DNA of 64,000 nt from Ectobius pallidus (lineage: Eukaryota > Arthropoda > Insecta > Blattodea > Ectobiidae). Location of the stretch: positions 133,282,539 to 133,346,538 of the forward strand of contig CAXKWD010000006.1 of the NCBI GenBank assembly GCA_964059195.1. Reading direction: 5' to 3'. A model generated the notes under the pieces. It saw only the letters and a list, made by a program, of their open reading frames with translations, did not search any database and was not told where the DNA came from. Made by a program: the position numbers and the translations under genes. Positions 1-13,130 of this stretch are shown here, piece by piece; position 1 is the stretch's first letter; every line of letters starts with the position of its first letter.

Positions 1-1720
1 CATCGGCTTCTTCGTTACCTCCGCATGCCAAACATGAGTGAGTCAAGAAATTACAGTTTATATTAAGCTGGGAGCACATACCACTACGTCCAAAGCTTCT
101 ATTAATACTACAGCGCAACAAATTGATGCAAGGCATCCTGAATTTAAATCTTATTATTCGGACATTTGTAGTTTATTGCTAATTTCACAATGAAAACACT
201 TTCATTTATAGCCTCAAAGTTAGCTTTGTTTGATGCATTAGAGAAAAACGGAATAATTCTTACTGAAACTTTAGTTCACTGAAGCAAACGGGTCCCATTA
301 AATGCGCAGACGGTCAGCGGTTACCTATATAAAAATACTGGGAACACTCGAAATGCGCACAGAACAAATTAAATTTTTAATATTGCTGACAGTAACACTT
401 GTAGAAAAATTTAAAACCCTGAAATGTCGCGATCTTATTTAGACTAAATAGATCTCTTGCTTTTTTTTATTCATAGAACTGTACGTACCAACTTGAAAAT
501 TTTTAAGTATAAAAAATTAATATATGTGGATTTGGATCAATGAACTTCTTAGTAAAATTTGAATGGAAAGACTCACAGGAATTTGATGTTCTATCTTTAG
601 ATGTTGTTTGTGTGCAGTTAAAGTAGCCCCCAAATAGTCTGTTACAGGATGGTCATAATAATCATTATCTTGATCACTATGTGCACTTAGCTAATAGCCT
701 ATGTAGTTTTTTTCTTGTATGATTATTGAGAACGTAAAGTTTAAAATGAGTTGTAAAAATTTTAATCCTGTTTCCTAACTTATTTACTCACAACTTTTGT
801 GAGCAAAGCTTAGATTAGTCAAAACTTACATTATGTTCTTACGGAGTGTACTATGACCGTTAAAAAAGAACCACATACAATAATATTTTATTTTCCCAGG
901 CTATGATATCATAGTCTGGAAGCCATTAGTAACGTTTATTTAACGCGTAAGGTTGGCAATAAGTTACTAGAACTGAACTAAAACTGGTTAATTTCTCCTT
1001 GTTTTGTTGGCTCTGGCTATTAGTTTGGGCGGTGCTCTGTTAGATATCATTGGCAGTTGCAAAGCGTGATTTTCCCAGAATGCTCTTCACTGTTTTTACT
1101 CTTGGTACAACGAATGCACATTCGCATACATCATTTCAAGTATATTAATCAACTTCATTTGAAACCAGTGTTGCCAACCACAAAAAAACATTTAATCTCG
1201 CTACAGGTCAGAACAAAATTCCGCTACATTCTGCTAAGAAAATAAAAACACTTTAAAAAAAATATCTGGTTTCATAATAAGTGTGAGATATCATACTAGA
1301 ATTTTAGAATTACCGTAGTTCCAAATATTCTAAGTAAATTTTAAGTATGCTGCTCTTCTATAATTTTTTAATTTTCAAAATATACTTGTAAAATATCCTG
1401 ATCTAAATAGCTTAAACAACAAACAATTTAGGTCTAAAATTAGAAAATTTATATAATTATTACTTCTGTTATCGACTATTACTGTTATAACATTTTTCAT
1501 ATTAAACTTTAAAATTTGGATAGAACTTAATTTCTTTATTTTTTACTAAAATTTGAACAAATAAATTGTTATGTATTATTGTTGTATTGCTTCGTACATT
1601 TGTATTGTAAATAGAACATGTTCTAACCTTTCATACATAACATTTTGTCATACTTCTCCAAATTATGCATTTTTTTAAAAGTAATTGTTTAGTATAACTA
1701 TTTCTAATATATAACTGAAC
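1..1720. other. AT-rich stretch without a recognised gene
   Basis: Both strands are broken by frequent stop codons; the longest frame is about 60 codons and has no recognisable motif. I see no SINE, terminal inverted repeat or tandem array. The last few hundred bases may be the 3' untranslated part of the LINE whose tail follows, but I cannot see coding sequence there. Confidence 0.6.
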
Positions 1721-1843
1721 CACCCCCGAACACAAGCTCTGCTTCTTCGGGGGGTGTATCAACTTTTGTATATATTTTTCGTGTACTTTGGAGTAATAAA
1801 TTGTAATTGTAATTGTAATTGTAAAAAAAAAAAAAAAAAAAAA
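1721..1843 (+). mobile_element. 3' tail of a non-LTR retrotransposon (hairpin, AATAAA, poly-A)
   Basis: A hairpin is formed by CACCCCCGAA (1721-1730) pairing with TTCGGGGGGTG (1746-1756), with one bulged G. It is followed by AATAAA at 1795-1800, about four tandem TTGTAA-type hexamers, and 21 adenines (1823-1843). A stem-loop, a short tandem tail and poly-A together are typical of the 3' ends of insect LINEs. No coding part is recognisable upstream, so this is probably a 5'-truncated copy on the plus strand. A processed cellular transcript is the alternative. Confidence 0.5.
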
Positions 1844-4800
1844 TACTATACGTTCAGTTAATGTTACTTCATAGTATCATTTATTGTTTTTAAGAGTATT
1901 GTAATCTTAGCGTACATCTAAACTCTTTTCCAAATAATTTTGAAGTACATTATACTCATATCTAGTGAAAAGTATAAGATTACACGAGGCACTTCATATG
2001 TAGTGATTAAAAGGTGTGAAACATATGATACTTCACTCTTATTGTAATTAGTTTGAAGAACGGCAACGTAGCAAGGAACCGTGTCTTCATAAATAAACAA
2101 GCCATTGATAGCGGATAAGGTACCTTACGAGGCAGGTAAACGGAGGGGAGATTTTATTTGGCAAAAAGACTGGTTCACTTTGTACCTGGCAAATTTACCT
2201 GTACGTGTATTGTCACATATGTGAGACTACCTGAAATACCAGCTCTCCGGTCTCACAGTCCGGAATTTGAGGGGGGAAACAGTGCCCTCCGAACGGTTCC
2301 CAAATATGGGTCTGTAGCATTTTACGCTCGTGAGAGACAAGGAATGTCTGTGGTGTAGTTTTAAATTTGGTGCTTACTGAATATGGACATGGACCTAATC
2401 GCTCTTTGGGCAAGGTGAGCTGTTGAAGTAATTATATTGAAGTGCCATCTAGTAGATTTTTTTGTTTTTAAGGATTGATCTATCAATATACTGTAAAGCA
2501 TACGGGAGACATCTGTTTTAAAAGCATCAGACTGTTCCATATATTTTTTCAAGCTAAAATATATCTAACAGATGCATTTGTGGCTTAGTCTGAAAACCAA
2601 GTTTTATATTGAATGTTAATAAATATGAATCTTCCTCGCAGCAAGCACATGGGCAAAACGCTTATTTTAAGACTGTGGCTGTTAAATATATTTTTCAAAC
2701 TAAAATGTAGTGCTATCTAATAGAAGTACTTCCCTGTAGTTTTATTTTGTCCGTATGTTAAAATTTATGGGTCTGCCTTCCAACAAGATCTTATTACAAG
2801 GTTTTAATGTACATAAAAATCAATATATGGCTTGTTAATTGGGTACCGTAATCTGATAACTGTTAACGGCAACTGCTAAAATTACTGTTATTAAATGCTA
2901 GTTTTGTGCTTGTCTTCTAGTATTCCCTTGAGCATTCAGTATAAATAAATTATATAACTTTTCTACGTGACAGTTTTTCATGTTAATTGTAGATCAGAAT
3001 AACTTAATTATCGAGCCCTCGTATGTGTGGGAGAGGGGGATCTTTTCGTGTAGAAAGTAGAACAATAATGGTTGTTGTAATATGTCAACGGAAGTGTGAT
3101 GCGTTTAAGTTTGTATTAGTGAGATAATTAACATACGTAAAACATGATATTAAAATACTTTTCTGACATATTACTTTTACATAGAATTTATATCGATGAA
3201 AAGTTTACTTCTAGGGGCTCTACCATATGCATGTGGCGGCTAGGGAAGAAATTTTGGCGGTTTCTTTTTACATTCCGCGAGTTGATGGGATCAGATAGGA
3301 GATCAGCCCGATGTCCGGTACCCAGGAAAGTACTTCGCATTTATCTTAAAGGCTTAGGGAAAAACCGGGCACAGAAATTCAGACAGTTTTACGTTCTCGA
3401 AATGAATGGGCAAAAAATATGAAGATTTCATATTCGTGCGATCGTAATTTTCTATCCTGTGATTGCAGTTATAGACTTATTTCCAAGAATCGATTTCTAG
3501 TAGGGACGTTGCATTTTTTAAAACATTTCCTCTCCTAGCAAATACTTCTCTTCACCTGGCTACCACGGTAAGTATTGGGAAATCGTCATATCACCGCAGC
3601 TGGCATCCCATTAGATTTCATTCTCTAACTTCACATTACTGTAAATGCAACATTCAGAGCAGAATTATGTGGTAGAAATCTCAGAGTAGCTGAATTTTTC
3701 AAGATCAATACCGATGGAAAGCATTGAAATGCACAATTTAGACTCCATAAGGATTCCAATATAGTACTGTAGCCTTGTGCATTTGGTTTATTTAATAAAA
3801 TATGGAGGCTTCAAGATTACATTATCATCAGATTATGTTGCGTTTTAAGTTTCTAAACCTACACTTTTCTATTGTAAGGAGCCTAAACATAGAAAACTGC
3901 ACTTTGCATTTTTAAACAGTAAAAGAAAATTGCATTTCTGGTTCTAAATAGATGAACTCTAAGGATCGGCAAACACAGACCAAATCTGTCCCCATTTTAT
4001 AAGAAAAATCACGAAGTTACGAATCTGACAGGTACCGGGTTGTTCATCTTTATAGGTTTCATTTGTATGCCTATTTGGCTGCAATAAATATATTATTTTT
4101 ATTATTATTATTATTATTTAAGCTGGACCACTTCAAACAAATTATTTTCATAGCGTTTCACTCCACCCCCACAAATGCGCGTCCTGTCCTACTTCTTCAC
4201 CCATCTACAACATGTGACTACTCTTCGTTCCTGACATCTTCACTATCATGTTAAAAATTGTTTTCTTTGATGATATGCCAGATGAAATTTGCCAAAGCTG
4301 TTTCGAGATGGAGTAGCAACATTTTATACACTCTAATGTTTAAATAGGACCACAAAGTAATTTCCTGTTCAAAATTTTATCCCAAGAATGATTGGCACAA
4401 GAATGGTATGTGTACATAGAACATGAAACATATCAACAGCTTTGAATCTGGGTTATGTAACAAAATAAAATCCTTATCTGGAAATGTTCAGTATCATTAT
4501 TATAAAAAATTAACATTAATTTACTTACAAGGAATTTTAATTTGTTTAATTTTTACATTTAGTATAAATTAAACGTTAGCTTTCGAAATAAAATTAAACT
4601 CATTGTAGAATATATTTAGTCTTTTTCTATTAATTATGATATTGTAATTTACTTTACACCCTGAACATAACTCTTCTCTTTCAGGAAATTCAAACCCAAT
4701 TTTGTATTGAAGGTTACAGCCAAAAAAATAATCTGTAACATTAGAGATGATTGAAGTAAACAAGCTTTTATTTATTTAAGGCCTTGAGACATTCTCTTCC

Positions 4801-5180
4801 ATTCAACCAGATTCAAAAATAAGGATTAAATAGTTCTACATAATTATGATTACAACAGTTATGTAATATTTTTGTAATAGGTAGAATGAATTTTTTTTTT
4901 ATAAATGGAATGTGCTTTTCGTAATTCTAGTTAATGTGAATGTATTAGATATATATATAAACTGAACGAAGGAAATTTTAACAAAATATTTTTTTTCACT
5001 TCAAACATTAGTCTAATCTCAACCCTTATTTTTAAAACAATATTTAAAATATATCAACCAGATAACACCACTGGAACATTTTGGCATGAAAATTATGTGT
5101 TATAGAGAGCCAAGCTAGAAACTGAACCAGTACTTGGGTTCAAAAAATAAAATGTGGGAAACAGGGTCCTTTACTTCTGA

Positions 5181-5184
<4 letters not shown>
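1844..5184. other. stretch without a recognised gene
   Basis: No reading frame exceeds 92 codons (3144-3422 plus, unrecognised) and no transposon ends were found. A short ATT tract lies near 4091-4120. The segment 2150-2360 is somewhat richer in G+C than its surroundings but shows no motif I can name. Confidence 0.5.
4091..4120. repeat. (ATT)n microsatellite, imperfect
   Basis: Short run of TTA/ATT triplets, interrupted at its left end by a T run. Confidence 0.8.

Positions 5185-5214
<30 letters not shown>
5185..5214. repeat. (AT)15 microsatellite
   Basis: Thirty bases of uninterrupted AT dinucleotide. It lies inside a 119-codon open frame (5134-5493) whose Tyr-Ile run is simply the translated repeat. 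Confidence 0.95.
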
Positions 5215-5216
<2 letters not shown>

Positions 5217-6119
5217 CATAATACCCATATTAGGTTTCTGTGGATTGGTTCCTATCAAAGTACATGCCCCTATAGCACAACAGAAGTCTTATAAATACCA
5301 TTTTTTTTCACGGCGGAAAACAGAAATTGGTTTGTATGACTTGATGTTTTCCTTAGGGATTCTGAAATGTGATGGAGGAAGCATAAGCTCTGAAACATTG
5401 GAAAATTCAAACTACTCATTTACCTGCATACCTGAGGAGAATATTTCCATGTCCTTGAAAATTTTGACATCTCAGTTATTAATCCAAAGGTAAAAGAATA
5501 TGCCCTTAATGCTTATTATAGAAATGAATAACGAAGTATAAATCTTAAAACGTTTCAGTACTTTGGTCTTACAATATCTGCATTACCCACTTTTTATTTA
5601 TGCGAAAGGGGCTTGTTCATTCTTAATCTTCTGGTCATTGTATTTGTTCGTAGAAGAATGAACTTTACACATAATTATGTGGAAAATATTGCAGTAGAAT
5701 GCGGTTGTTTTAACCAAAACAATGCCCTTAATAGTACACAATTTTAATAACTTTCCTAAAATTGCTGTTTGCTAGTTTTCCTTTTAATTAACGCAGAAGG
5801 AGAGTGGATACAAACTATCTGTACAACTAACGTTGTTCATAAATTTGTGGTTAAACGCGAGGCTTTGCTCCTTCCAGAGGTAAATGAATTGTTCGGCCGC
5901 GGTCCACTCCCAGCATCCCATACCACCCTTGAGTCTTAAACGAAAACCACAATCTTCTCCAGTACTTTGTGGTCGTCATGACACCAAACTACTTACTACG
6001 TCTTATTTCAGATGCAAAACCTCTGCTGCTGTTGTATTTTGGGTAAACTTCATTGTGCATATTTAACTTGAGCGTTTATTTCTTCTGCTCAAATACCCGC
6101 AGCCGTTCTCGTATACTTA
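5215..6119. other. stretch without a recognised gene
   Basis: An open frame continues to 5493 from within the AT repeat but shows no family resemblance. Nothing else is supported. Confidence 0.5.
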
Positions 6120-6330
6120 AACAAATATGGGTCATATCTACGAAGCTTGTGGTTGTAATAGCTTCAACAAAGTTGTATGTGGAACTCTCGCCGAAATGAT
6201 GCTATAAAGATACGCCATTAAACTTTGTATGTGTCCCGTCTTGTATAGTAATTGGACGAAAAGTTTACCAAACCAGGGTATACCTGACTTGCTTGTATTA
6301 ATTTTGCTTTGGAGTAAAGAGGAGTAGAGT
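6120..6330 (+). repeat. diverged direct repeat, copy 1
   Basis: Its right half aligns by eye with 8335-8425: both have GTCTTGTA, then a GTAAT-rich link, then AAAGTTTACSAAACCAG and a TTTTGCTTTGGA-like end. The left parts (6128- and 8230-) also align, loosely. The copies are about 2.1 kb apart in the same orientation and clearly old. Family unknown. Confidence 0.4.
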
Positions 6331-6789
6331 CTGATTCAATTAAGAAATCCAAGAAATCAAACTTTGTGACCTCGTCTGCTTCCTTATTTTTTGTTACCGG
6401 TATATCTATTTAAAGTAGTGCTATAAATTGTGAGTTCATTTCTCTCTTTCTAAATGCTTTTTAGCCCTTTAATTAATAATGTATCCTTTTTTGTGGAGCA
6501 GTTTACCTTGAATTCGTAATTCATCAATGGAATAATATGCATATACTTTGGGCCTAATCATTGTGTTAACTCTTCCCTTTGTAATCAGCCATGTTTTTAT
6601 GTTTATGTTTTTTATTGCTTCATACAATTTAGAGGTTGACTCATGGATAAAACTTTATAAATATTACAGAAATCATCCTACAAATGGGTTCCTTCACACA
6701 TTAGTCTATTCGAAAACAAACAAGCAGATATACTAAACATGGCTTCAATGTCCAATAAAGACCAGAGAAAACAATATCACTGTAAGGAA

Positions 6790-7240
6790 AGCTACAAGAA
6801 GAAAAATAATTATATCACAACAAGCAAGACCAAGACAAGAGAGAACTTATAAATAAGAAATATGAAACCATTGGTATATACGCCGACAAGATCAAACACC
6901 TTACACGAAGAACAGTACTAGCACTTCTAAGATTGGAAATAGGCCATGACTGTTTAGGAGAACACATTCAAATCTTGGGATTTGTCATAGGGACAAGGTG
7001 CCCTTTGTGTGGAGAAGATATTCCTCTAAACAAGGCGCACTTGCTATATTGCAGATGACTAAACCCAGAGAAAAAAGACCGAAAAGATCTATGGGACTCT
7101 GTTGGGAAGCACGAGCACTGATGGTGTGAAACAGCCATTTTAAAACATAAACACATATTACGGAAAAAAGAGGGGCTATACAATAAATTCATGTGGAAAT
7201 ATATACAATGCCCATAATAACCAATCAACAACAGAATAAC
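6790..7240 (+). mobile_element. decayed non-LTR retrotransposon, C-terminal end of ORF2
   Basis: The frame 6816-7058 reads about 80 codons and ends at a TGA. Near its middle it gives LRLEIGHDCLGEH, followed by CPLCGED and HLLYC, a CX2CX9HX3C cluster. The pattern 'RLR-GH---G-H' followed by a CCHC cluster is the usual C-terminal tail of Jockey/I/R1-type LINE polyproteins after the RT or RNase H domain. Downstream codons continue in the same style through several stops to about 7240. The frame is closed upstream by a stop near 6810 and no RT domain is visible, so this is a short, dead 3' fragment. The exact clade is not determined. Confidence 0.7.
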
Positions 7241-8199
7241 TCTTCCAGTTCAAACAGAAAAACAGCAAAAATTGAGTTTTACCGGTTTTGAAATCAAATC
7301 GTATAAGACTATAAATAATTTCTTAGAATGACCACAAAACACTTTTAAGGCCGGAAGTCCAATTGCCTTAATCTCTATGTAAGAAAGTGAGTCTTACGAA
7401 ATTTAGGAGGTAAACTATGTTTTCTATTCAGCTGACTAATCGTTGCAAAATACACCTACTGGGAGTGTTCTACGACTCATGATACTCAAAACCTTTATAT
7501 CTCCTGGTCACGGCCATTTGTTAGTTTCTATAGCTTAGGCTGATTCGTAGCAAATCTTTCTGTTTCACTGAAGCAATAAGGCGGTATACGACTTCACACT
7601 ACTGGATTTTTCTCAGGTTGACTCGATACCTCTACAAAATGTCCAAAAATTAACTAAAAATGTTCTTTGGTGAAGTGACAAGAGGTAGTCAATAATAATC
7701 TCTTCCTTGGCGAAGAGGTTAAGTTTATTTTCTGATGCACTGTCCAGCGAATTTTTCGCATAGTTCGCTGCCAGCTAAGCTGAATCTAACCCCATGTCTA
7801 GTGCAAAACCACTCCTTTCTCTCTCTCTCTCTCTCTCTCTTTCCAAAAATCCGTATCTGTGCAGCTCTGAAGGAATATAGCTTTATAGGATAGCCCATCG
7901 TCCGATTGCTGTGCCATTCACCTCTATCCTAAAGTCCTACCGCTAGGTTGGTATAATGTTGGGCATGTTGTTAGGGTACACTCCCAAAGTATTAATTTCG
8001 AATTTCAAAACTAGTGTTTTCCAACTCTTTGTCCAGATAGCTTCTCAGATTTCCTCCCGAAGCAGTTCCAAACCCCCTTACCTCAAAAATTTTCGAGAAG
8101 ATAAGGACGTTCGAACCCTTGCTCCTAGATCCACGACTAGCAGCACTAATTTCTGGGTATCTACTCTTCAGGAATATGCTCATTTGAGTTTTTCAGCAT
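7241..8199. other. stretch without a recognised gene, with a CT repeat
   Basis: Apart from the CT microsatellite at 7819-7840 nothing is recognised. An open frame of 114 codons (7956-8300, plus) overlaps the second copy of the diverged direct repeat and shows no known domain. Confidence 0.5.
7819..7840. repeat. (CT)11 microsatellite
   Basis: Uninterrupted CT dinucleotides. Confidence 0.95.
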
Positions 8200-8430
8200 T
8201 TCTTAATTGTTTATATCATGTGTATAAGGGCTATATCCCTAAAGCTCTTAGCTTTAACGATGTTAAAGAGTTGCATTTGCCTGTTAAAAAGTGCTTCTAG
8301 AGAATATGCTACAATATTAATTTTTATGTATGTAACTGTCTTGTACTGTACGTAATCGGTCGGAAAGTTTACGAAACCAGAAGATACTTGAGCTACATTT
8401 ATTTTTTCTTTTGGATTGCAGAAGAATACT
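8200..8430 (+). repeat. diverged direct repeat, copy 2
   Basis: Partner of 6120-6330, matched by GTCTTGTA, AAAGTTTACGAAACCAG and a TTTTGGA end. See copy 1. Confidence 0.4.
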
Positions 8431-11077
8431 TGTAACATTTCTGCTTCTGTACTAAAACGAGATTACTGTTATGCTTTCTTTGCGTGCAACATGAATACAG
8501 GGCATTAAAAGCAACCTCATATCCATGCTCTGGATGCTAATTTTTTATATCGTTACATCGAGGACGGAAAATAGAATGAGGACAAGAATCGATTTTCTCA
8601 ATGAGAAGTGTCTCATATTTCTTAACAGTCCTTGATTCAGTTCTTGAAAGGGAAAGAATATTGAGGAGATTCAGGGTGCTCTAGTTTTTCCAACGGCCTT
8701 TATGGTCCTTTTCTAGGTTAATGACGGATCTGTTACTGTGTTACTTTCAGTTATAGTTACTATGATTAACTGTTGAACAAAGCATTAGCATTGAGTAATC
8801 CGAATTTTCTCCACATAGAGCATCATAAACGTTTATTGGTACTTTATTTTAGGCTAATGTTCATTTTAATTGTCTGCAGTACAAGTTGTGGAAACATTGA
8901 ATCAACGTTAAAGGCTGTAACTACCCCGTAATCAGTGAACAAAGGTTTAGAGTTCTGCCAATCTTTAGTACCACATCTGTAAGCATAACTTAGATTAAGA
9001 GAGTATTTTTATTTTTAAGGGGGAAATGGAATATTAAACCTTCCTTATTTACAGCCTATTCCCGTTTTAATATTTAACAATTGAGCAATCTTTTGGTCAT
9101 ATTGGTCTAAAATGAGCTAAGAAATTGGTACAATTTTCTATTTGTGGTTAATAGTAATACAGATTATACTGTCCAGTGAGAAACATCCACGAATACTCTA
9201 AAACTTCAACAGAAATAAATTTTTCCTGTTCTTCAAGGGAAAATCGAACCTGGCTCAGGATGCAGACCTAAAAAATTATCATTATCTATAGTTATGTATG
9301 AGTAAAGTTTTGGTATGACTTAATTGCCCAGAGAAACAAATTATCACCGGGGAAAAAATTCTCGACGTAGTTTAAATGTGGTGGCGAGATACCTACGTTC
9401 TTTAGCGGATCAGTGATCTGATCATCTTCAAATGTAGAAAAATTGACGTAAGTTTTCCTCTAAAAGAGCATGATATAAACGTAACCGAAACTTCGTTATT
9501 TAGGAAATAAATACCGGTATTTCATATTTATGTCAGAGTACAGTATTTGGTAAAATTCTCGTAACATTATGAATTTATTAATCATGTACGAACGGTTATA
9601 ATAAAATGCAGAATCATTACTCGTTTGACAAAAGAATGTGGCCATATCCATTTGTTGTATGTAGGTTTAAGTGGGTTATGTGGACACAGCGAAGTTTGGT
9701 CTCCAGCAAACCTTCTTAATCAGACCAGCTCGACATAAGTTAGCCTGGCGAAGAAAGGTTGCTTTGTGACGTCATGCAATCGACGCTGGCTTTACGCGGT
9801 GGAATTCTGCGAGGAATTTGTGAATTATACGCACTATTGGACAGGGAAAAAGAGAGGAATTAGTATTGCGGGCGTCGGAGATTTAGATTTTATACCTAGC
9901 GTACTCGACTCATCCCCACTATCATGCCTGACGTCACACACTTGCGTGCACTTCCTTCACAAACTTAATCAGGAGACGAAGCTGTCTTCCACTTAGTTAG
10001 CCTCAAATTCAGAGTGAAGGTCAGTTGTATTTTGCTCACTTTCAACTTCTGTCTGTTCAGAGACTATCACGTCATCCTATTCTTATTGCAGCCAACATTA
10101 TAAACTTACTGTAGTAAAAAGAATAACGTTATGTGTTGAACTGATGAAACTGGATTTTTTCATAGACAGTCCACTGACAATGATGAATTGGTCATACCCA
10201 CAGGATCCGCCAGTCGTATATTCAAACTCTCTGGGCAGTTCGTGTCAACAGAGATTATATTTTATTATATAGAAGTTGGAGGTAGAAGGGCAAGCGCCAT
10301 TATTTACATTTTTATATTAAAGCCTAGAGACAATTTTCCTGATAAAATTGAATAAAATCTGGCAATGGACTAAAAACGCCACCCATTCTGGATGTTTGCT
10401 CTTTACCAGCGAGTCACGAAGCTGACAAACAAGCAGAATTATAACGACGACAACTTCAAAAAGCCAGTACCTATCTAGCTTGTGTGTATTTACAGTCAGA
10501 TAAACAACTATAATATAGAATTTCAAACCAAATGTGTCAAACACCATCAGTGTGATCATACGGTTCTGTGTGTATGTGTGGAAAGGGTTGTAGAGGGATT
10601 GGATTGGTTGGGAGTCAGCAGGGATGGGGAGAGGATTTGGATATATGTACTAGTCCTTTTGCAGGGAGTGAGTCTGTATTTATAGGCTTGCCTATAATGG
10701 AGTCTGTATTGCTGGACTCTGCAAGTCTATAATGCACTATTAGAACTGTAAATTCGCTGTATTTGTGTGTGTGTGTGTTGGCAGGAGATGACATAGTGCA
10801 ATGTATATTAATTCCATCCGTCGTATAGGTTGTTTAAAAATATGAATCAGATAATAATACAGTACATTCATTGAACCGTTTGCGGTCCCTTTTTTTAATT
10901 TCCTCAAGTTCTTTATGAGTACCTAGCTTGAGTAGGCCTATTCAGTGCTTCGTTTGTCACACCACAGTTTGTTGTGTTTCATTTTTTACTCAAATTTGAT
11001 ACGTATTTTTCGGAATTTGTGTCTGTTTTTTAAAAATAGTATAAACAATAGATATTCACAAATACTATTACTCCAGG
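8431..11077. other. stretch without a recognised gene
   Basis: No gene seen. The segment 9660-10020 is richer in G+C than its neighbours and contains two GACGTCA-like sites (near 9768 and 9930), plus weakly similar opposed ends. It could be an old DNA element, but I cannot define termini. A short TG run lies at 10764-10778. Confidence 0.45.
10764..10778. repeat. (GT)n microsatellite
   Basis: Fifteen bases of TG dinucleotide. Confidence 0.85.
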
Positions 11078-11225
11078 ATGTAGAGCCTCTCTCATTTTTA
11101 GACATTCAGCACATGGGGGTTGTAAGGTTGCCTGCCTTAGGCACAAGCAGACTTTACTCCCAGGATTGATCACTGTATTCTTTTCTGTTAAAGGCTGATT
11201 CGATCCCAAAGCCTAGTGCCACTAA
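11078..11225 (-). mobile_element. SINE fragment, same family as 53962-54255
   Basis: On the minus strand this matches the 3' body of the intact SINE at 53962. Shared blocks are the CCAGGAKGTWGAGSCTC-like end, a GCACATGrrGGT block, the AGRCTGAYTCGAYCCC region and GTGCCACYARAAGG. The tRNA-like head is missing, so it is 5'-truncated or eroded. A small AAT tract follows at about 11262-11282. Confidence 0.6.
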
Positions 11226-11756
11226 AAGGTCTACTACTATCAATACTGTTAATATTATTATTAAATAATAATAATAATACAAATAATAATATAAATAAGA
11301 TTTTTTAATTCCAGTTATATCTGTTTCACCTGCTTCAAAGTGTTTCTGGTTGGAGACTACTTCTACATATACAACTTTCTTCAAAGCAATGCCGACAGAC
11401 CCTTATAATCCGCAGTAAATAACTTGAAATGAGGGTGTCTTGGACAATAGAGTTGTATATTCTGGATTTTCAGCGTGTTTTCTTGGGCGTTGAATTTGCC
11501 TGACAGCCAATAGAATTTCGTGTGCAACCAATCAGTGCTCATTTCTGAATTTTTGTCATTTTAGCTATGACTCCACGTGGGGCACCAGACGATTGCCGTT
11601 CAGTCATTACCATATCACTCCTTAAGTGCCAGACAATGGCTTAATCCTCAAAGCATCCCGACTGTCTACATAGGTCTAGCCTCCACTATACTTGGATAGG
11701 TCTTTATCCGTACAGAAACGAGGAGTACGAAACAAGTTATATGCAGGATACAAGAA

Positions 11757-12604
11757 AATTGAATAGTAGGCGTATACATAAAAAAAATCCCTTTAGGCAG
11801 GCCTACAGGCTGAGGTAGATTTCAAAGTGCTTTTGGTTTAATTTATTATCGCTGCGCAGCACTCTTCTTTTTTAGCCTTGGCATGGCAAACCCGCAGTAA
11901 TAAGAACTGAATTCGGTAAAGAGGAAGAGCCTACAATCATTTGTTTTGACAACAAGAATAGGATATAATATTCTGGGAGGCCGTGCGCAAGATCAGCAAT
12001 AAATAAAATTAGCAAAGCCGCTAAACAAGACAAAATTATGATATTATAATAATTCTTTTAAGTGTTATTATTTTCAAACATTAAAATCTCGCGTTATATG
12101 AGAGCTATAAAGAAACTAGTTATTGATTTGTAGAGTACTCATCAAGAGCTTTTCAACGATACCCCACAAGACGTGGTTTGAAAAGTTTCGAATTTTCATC
12201 CCCCCACCCCCACCCTCACTCGAACCCCCGAATCGTTGGTGTCACTGTGAACTCCATAGGGAGTACTCTAATTTATTCAAACAAAGTTTCCCTCTATACT
12301 TCATAGGGCCGGAGATATACATTTTTAAAAATTTCAACCCCCTCCCCCGACCACCCCCTTGGGCCAATTTTGCTCATTAACGAACTTGTCCGAACTATTG
12401 GGCCTAGAAATAACATATTAAAATTTGGTTCAAATATCTTCAAAATTTCGGCCGCTATCGTGTAAAGATATATATATATATAACTTATAAATATCACAAT
12501 TTTTTTTTTAACGGGCGGTGGTTTCGTACTTAGGGGAGCATGAAACGTAAAGATATGAAAGAATTTTTCGAAAATCATGACATGGTATCCATTGCAATAG
12601 GTAG
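11757..12604 (+). repeat. 850-bp interspersed repeat, copy A
   Basis: Nearly the whole segment is repeated, in opposite orientation, at 52287-53130. The copies are strikingly similar by eye: the TCATCCCCCCACCC region, the TATAT tract near 12467-12482, and the GGTGGTTTCGTACTTAGGGG block all match. Each copy contains open frames with the same nonsense peptides. They come from repeat conservation, not coding. One end carries GAGGTAGATTTC (11812); the other stops at ATAGGTAG (12604), where copy B continues into a hairpin. It is probably a non-autonomous transposable element of unidentified class. Confidence 0.75.
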
Positions 12605-13122
12605 TAAAACATAGGTTACGCATTGCACTTCTTATCAAATGTAGTAGTCCGAATGAAAGTTGATCTTCGGGTTAACTTACTTTGGATTCTACGTTATAAG
12701 TTTGATTTTCCCTCAAAATTCTTTGTAGTATTATTGAGACCAGCATTCAATTCAAGAACAATCTCAGAGTAGACTCACAGGTTATTTTTTTGTCGGAGTT
12801 CTGCTATTGAGTAGACGCGGAAGTAATGTACATTCTTCTATAGCAGTGTGGCCTTTGTGTTAAAAAGAACGAGTTAAAATGTACTACATACTACAAAAAA
12901 TATCGATTGTAAGTTATATGTTTTGCTGACTAACAAAAACAAGTGCTCTTTATTGCAAACGGCTGCATTTCAAACTCATTTTTTGTTTGATGTAATAGCA
13001 TAGTCCTTAATTATTACGTATTTGGAGGCGGCCTATGAATGCATAAGAAGAACCTTCACATCTGGATGGTGAACTTCAGCTAGCTCCTAAACCATGCAGA
13101 GCAAAAGAAATAAATATATACA
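12605..13122. other. stretch without a recognised gene
   Basis: Plain AT-rich sequence between two repeats. Nothing supported. Confidence 0.6.
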
Positions 13123-13130
13123 GTCTACAT

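Noticed and set aside
5134..5493. 119-codon frame on the plus strand
   Set aside because: It is kept open by the AT dinucleotide repeat and has no family resemblance.
9660..10020. DNA transposon with opposed GACGTCA-containing ends
   Set aside because: The ends align only loosely and no target duplication is seen. Left as a G+C-richer patch.
12123..12638. Peptides conserved between 12.1-12.6 kb and 52.2-52.8 kb as a gene pair
   Set aside because: The similarity is at DNA level over the whole 850-bp repeat, on both strands and in several frames. It reflects repeat copies, not protein constraint.
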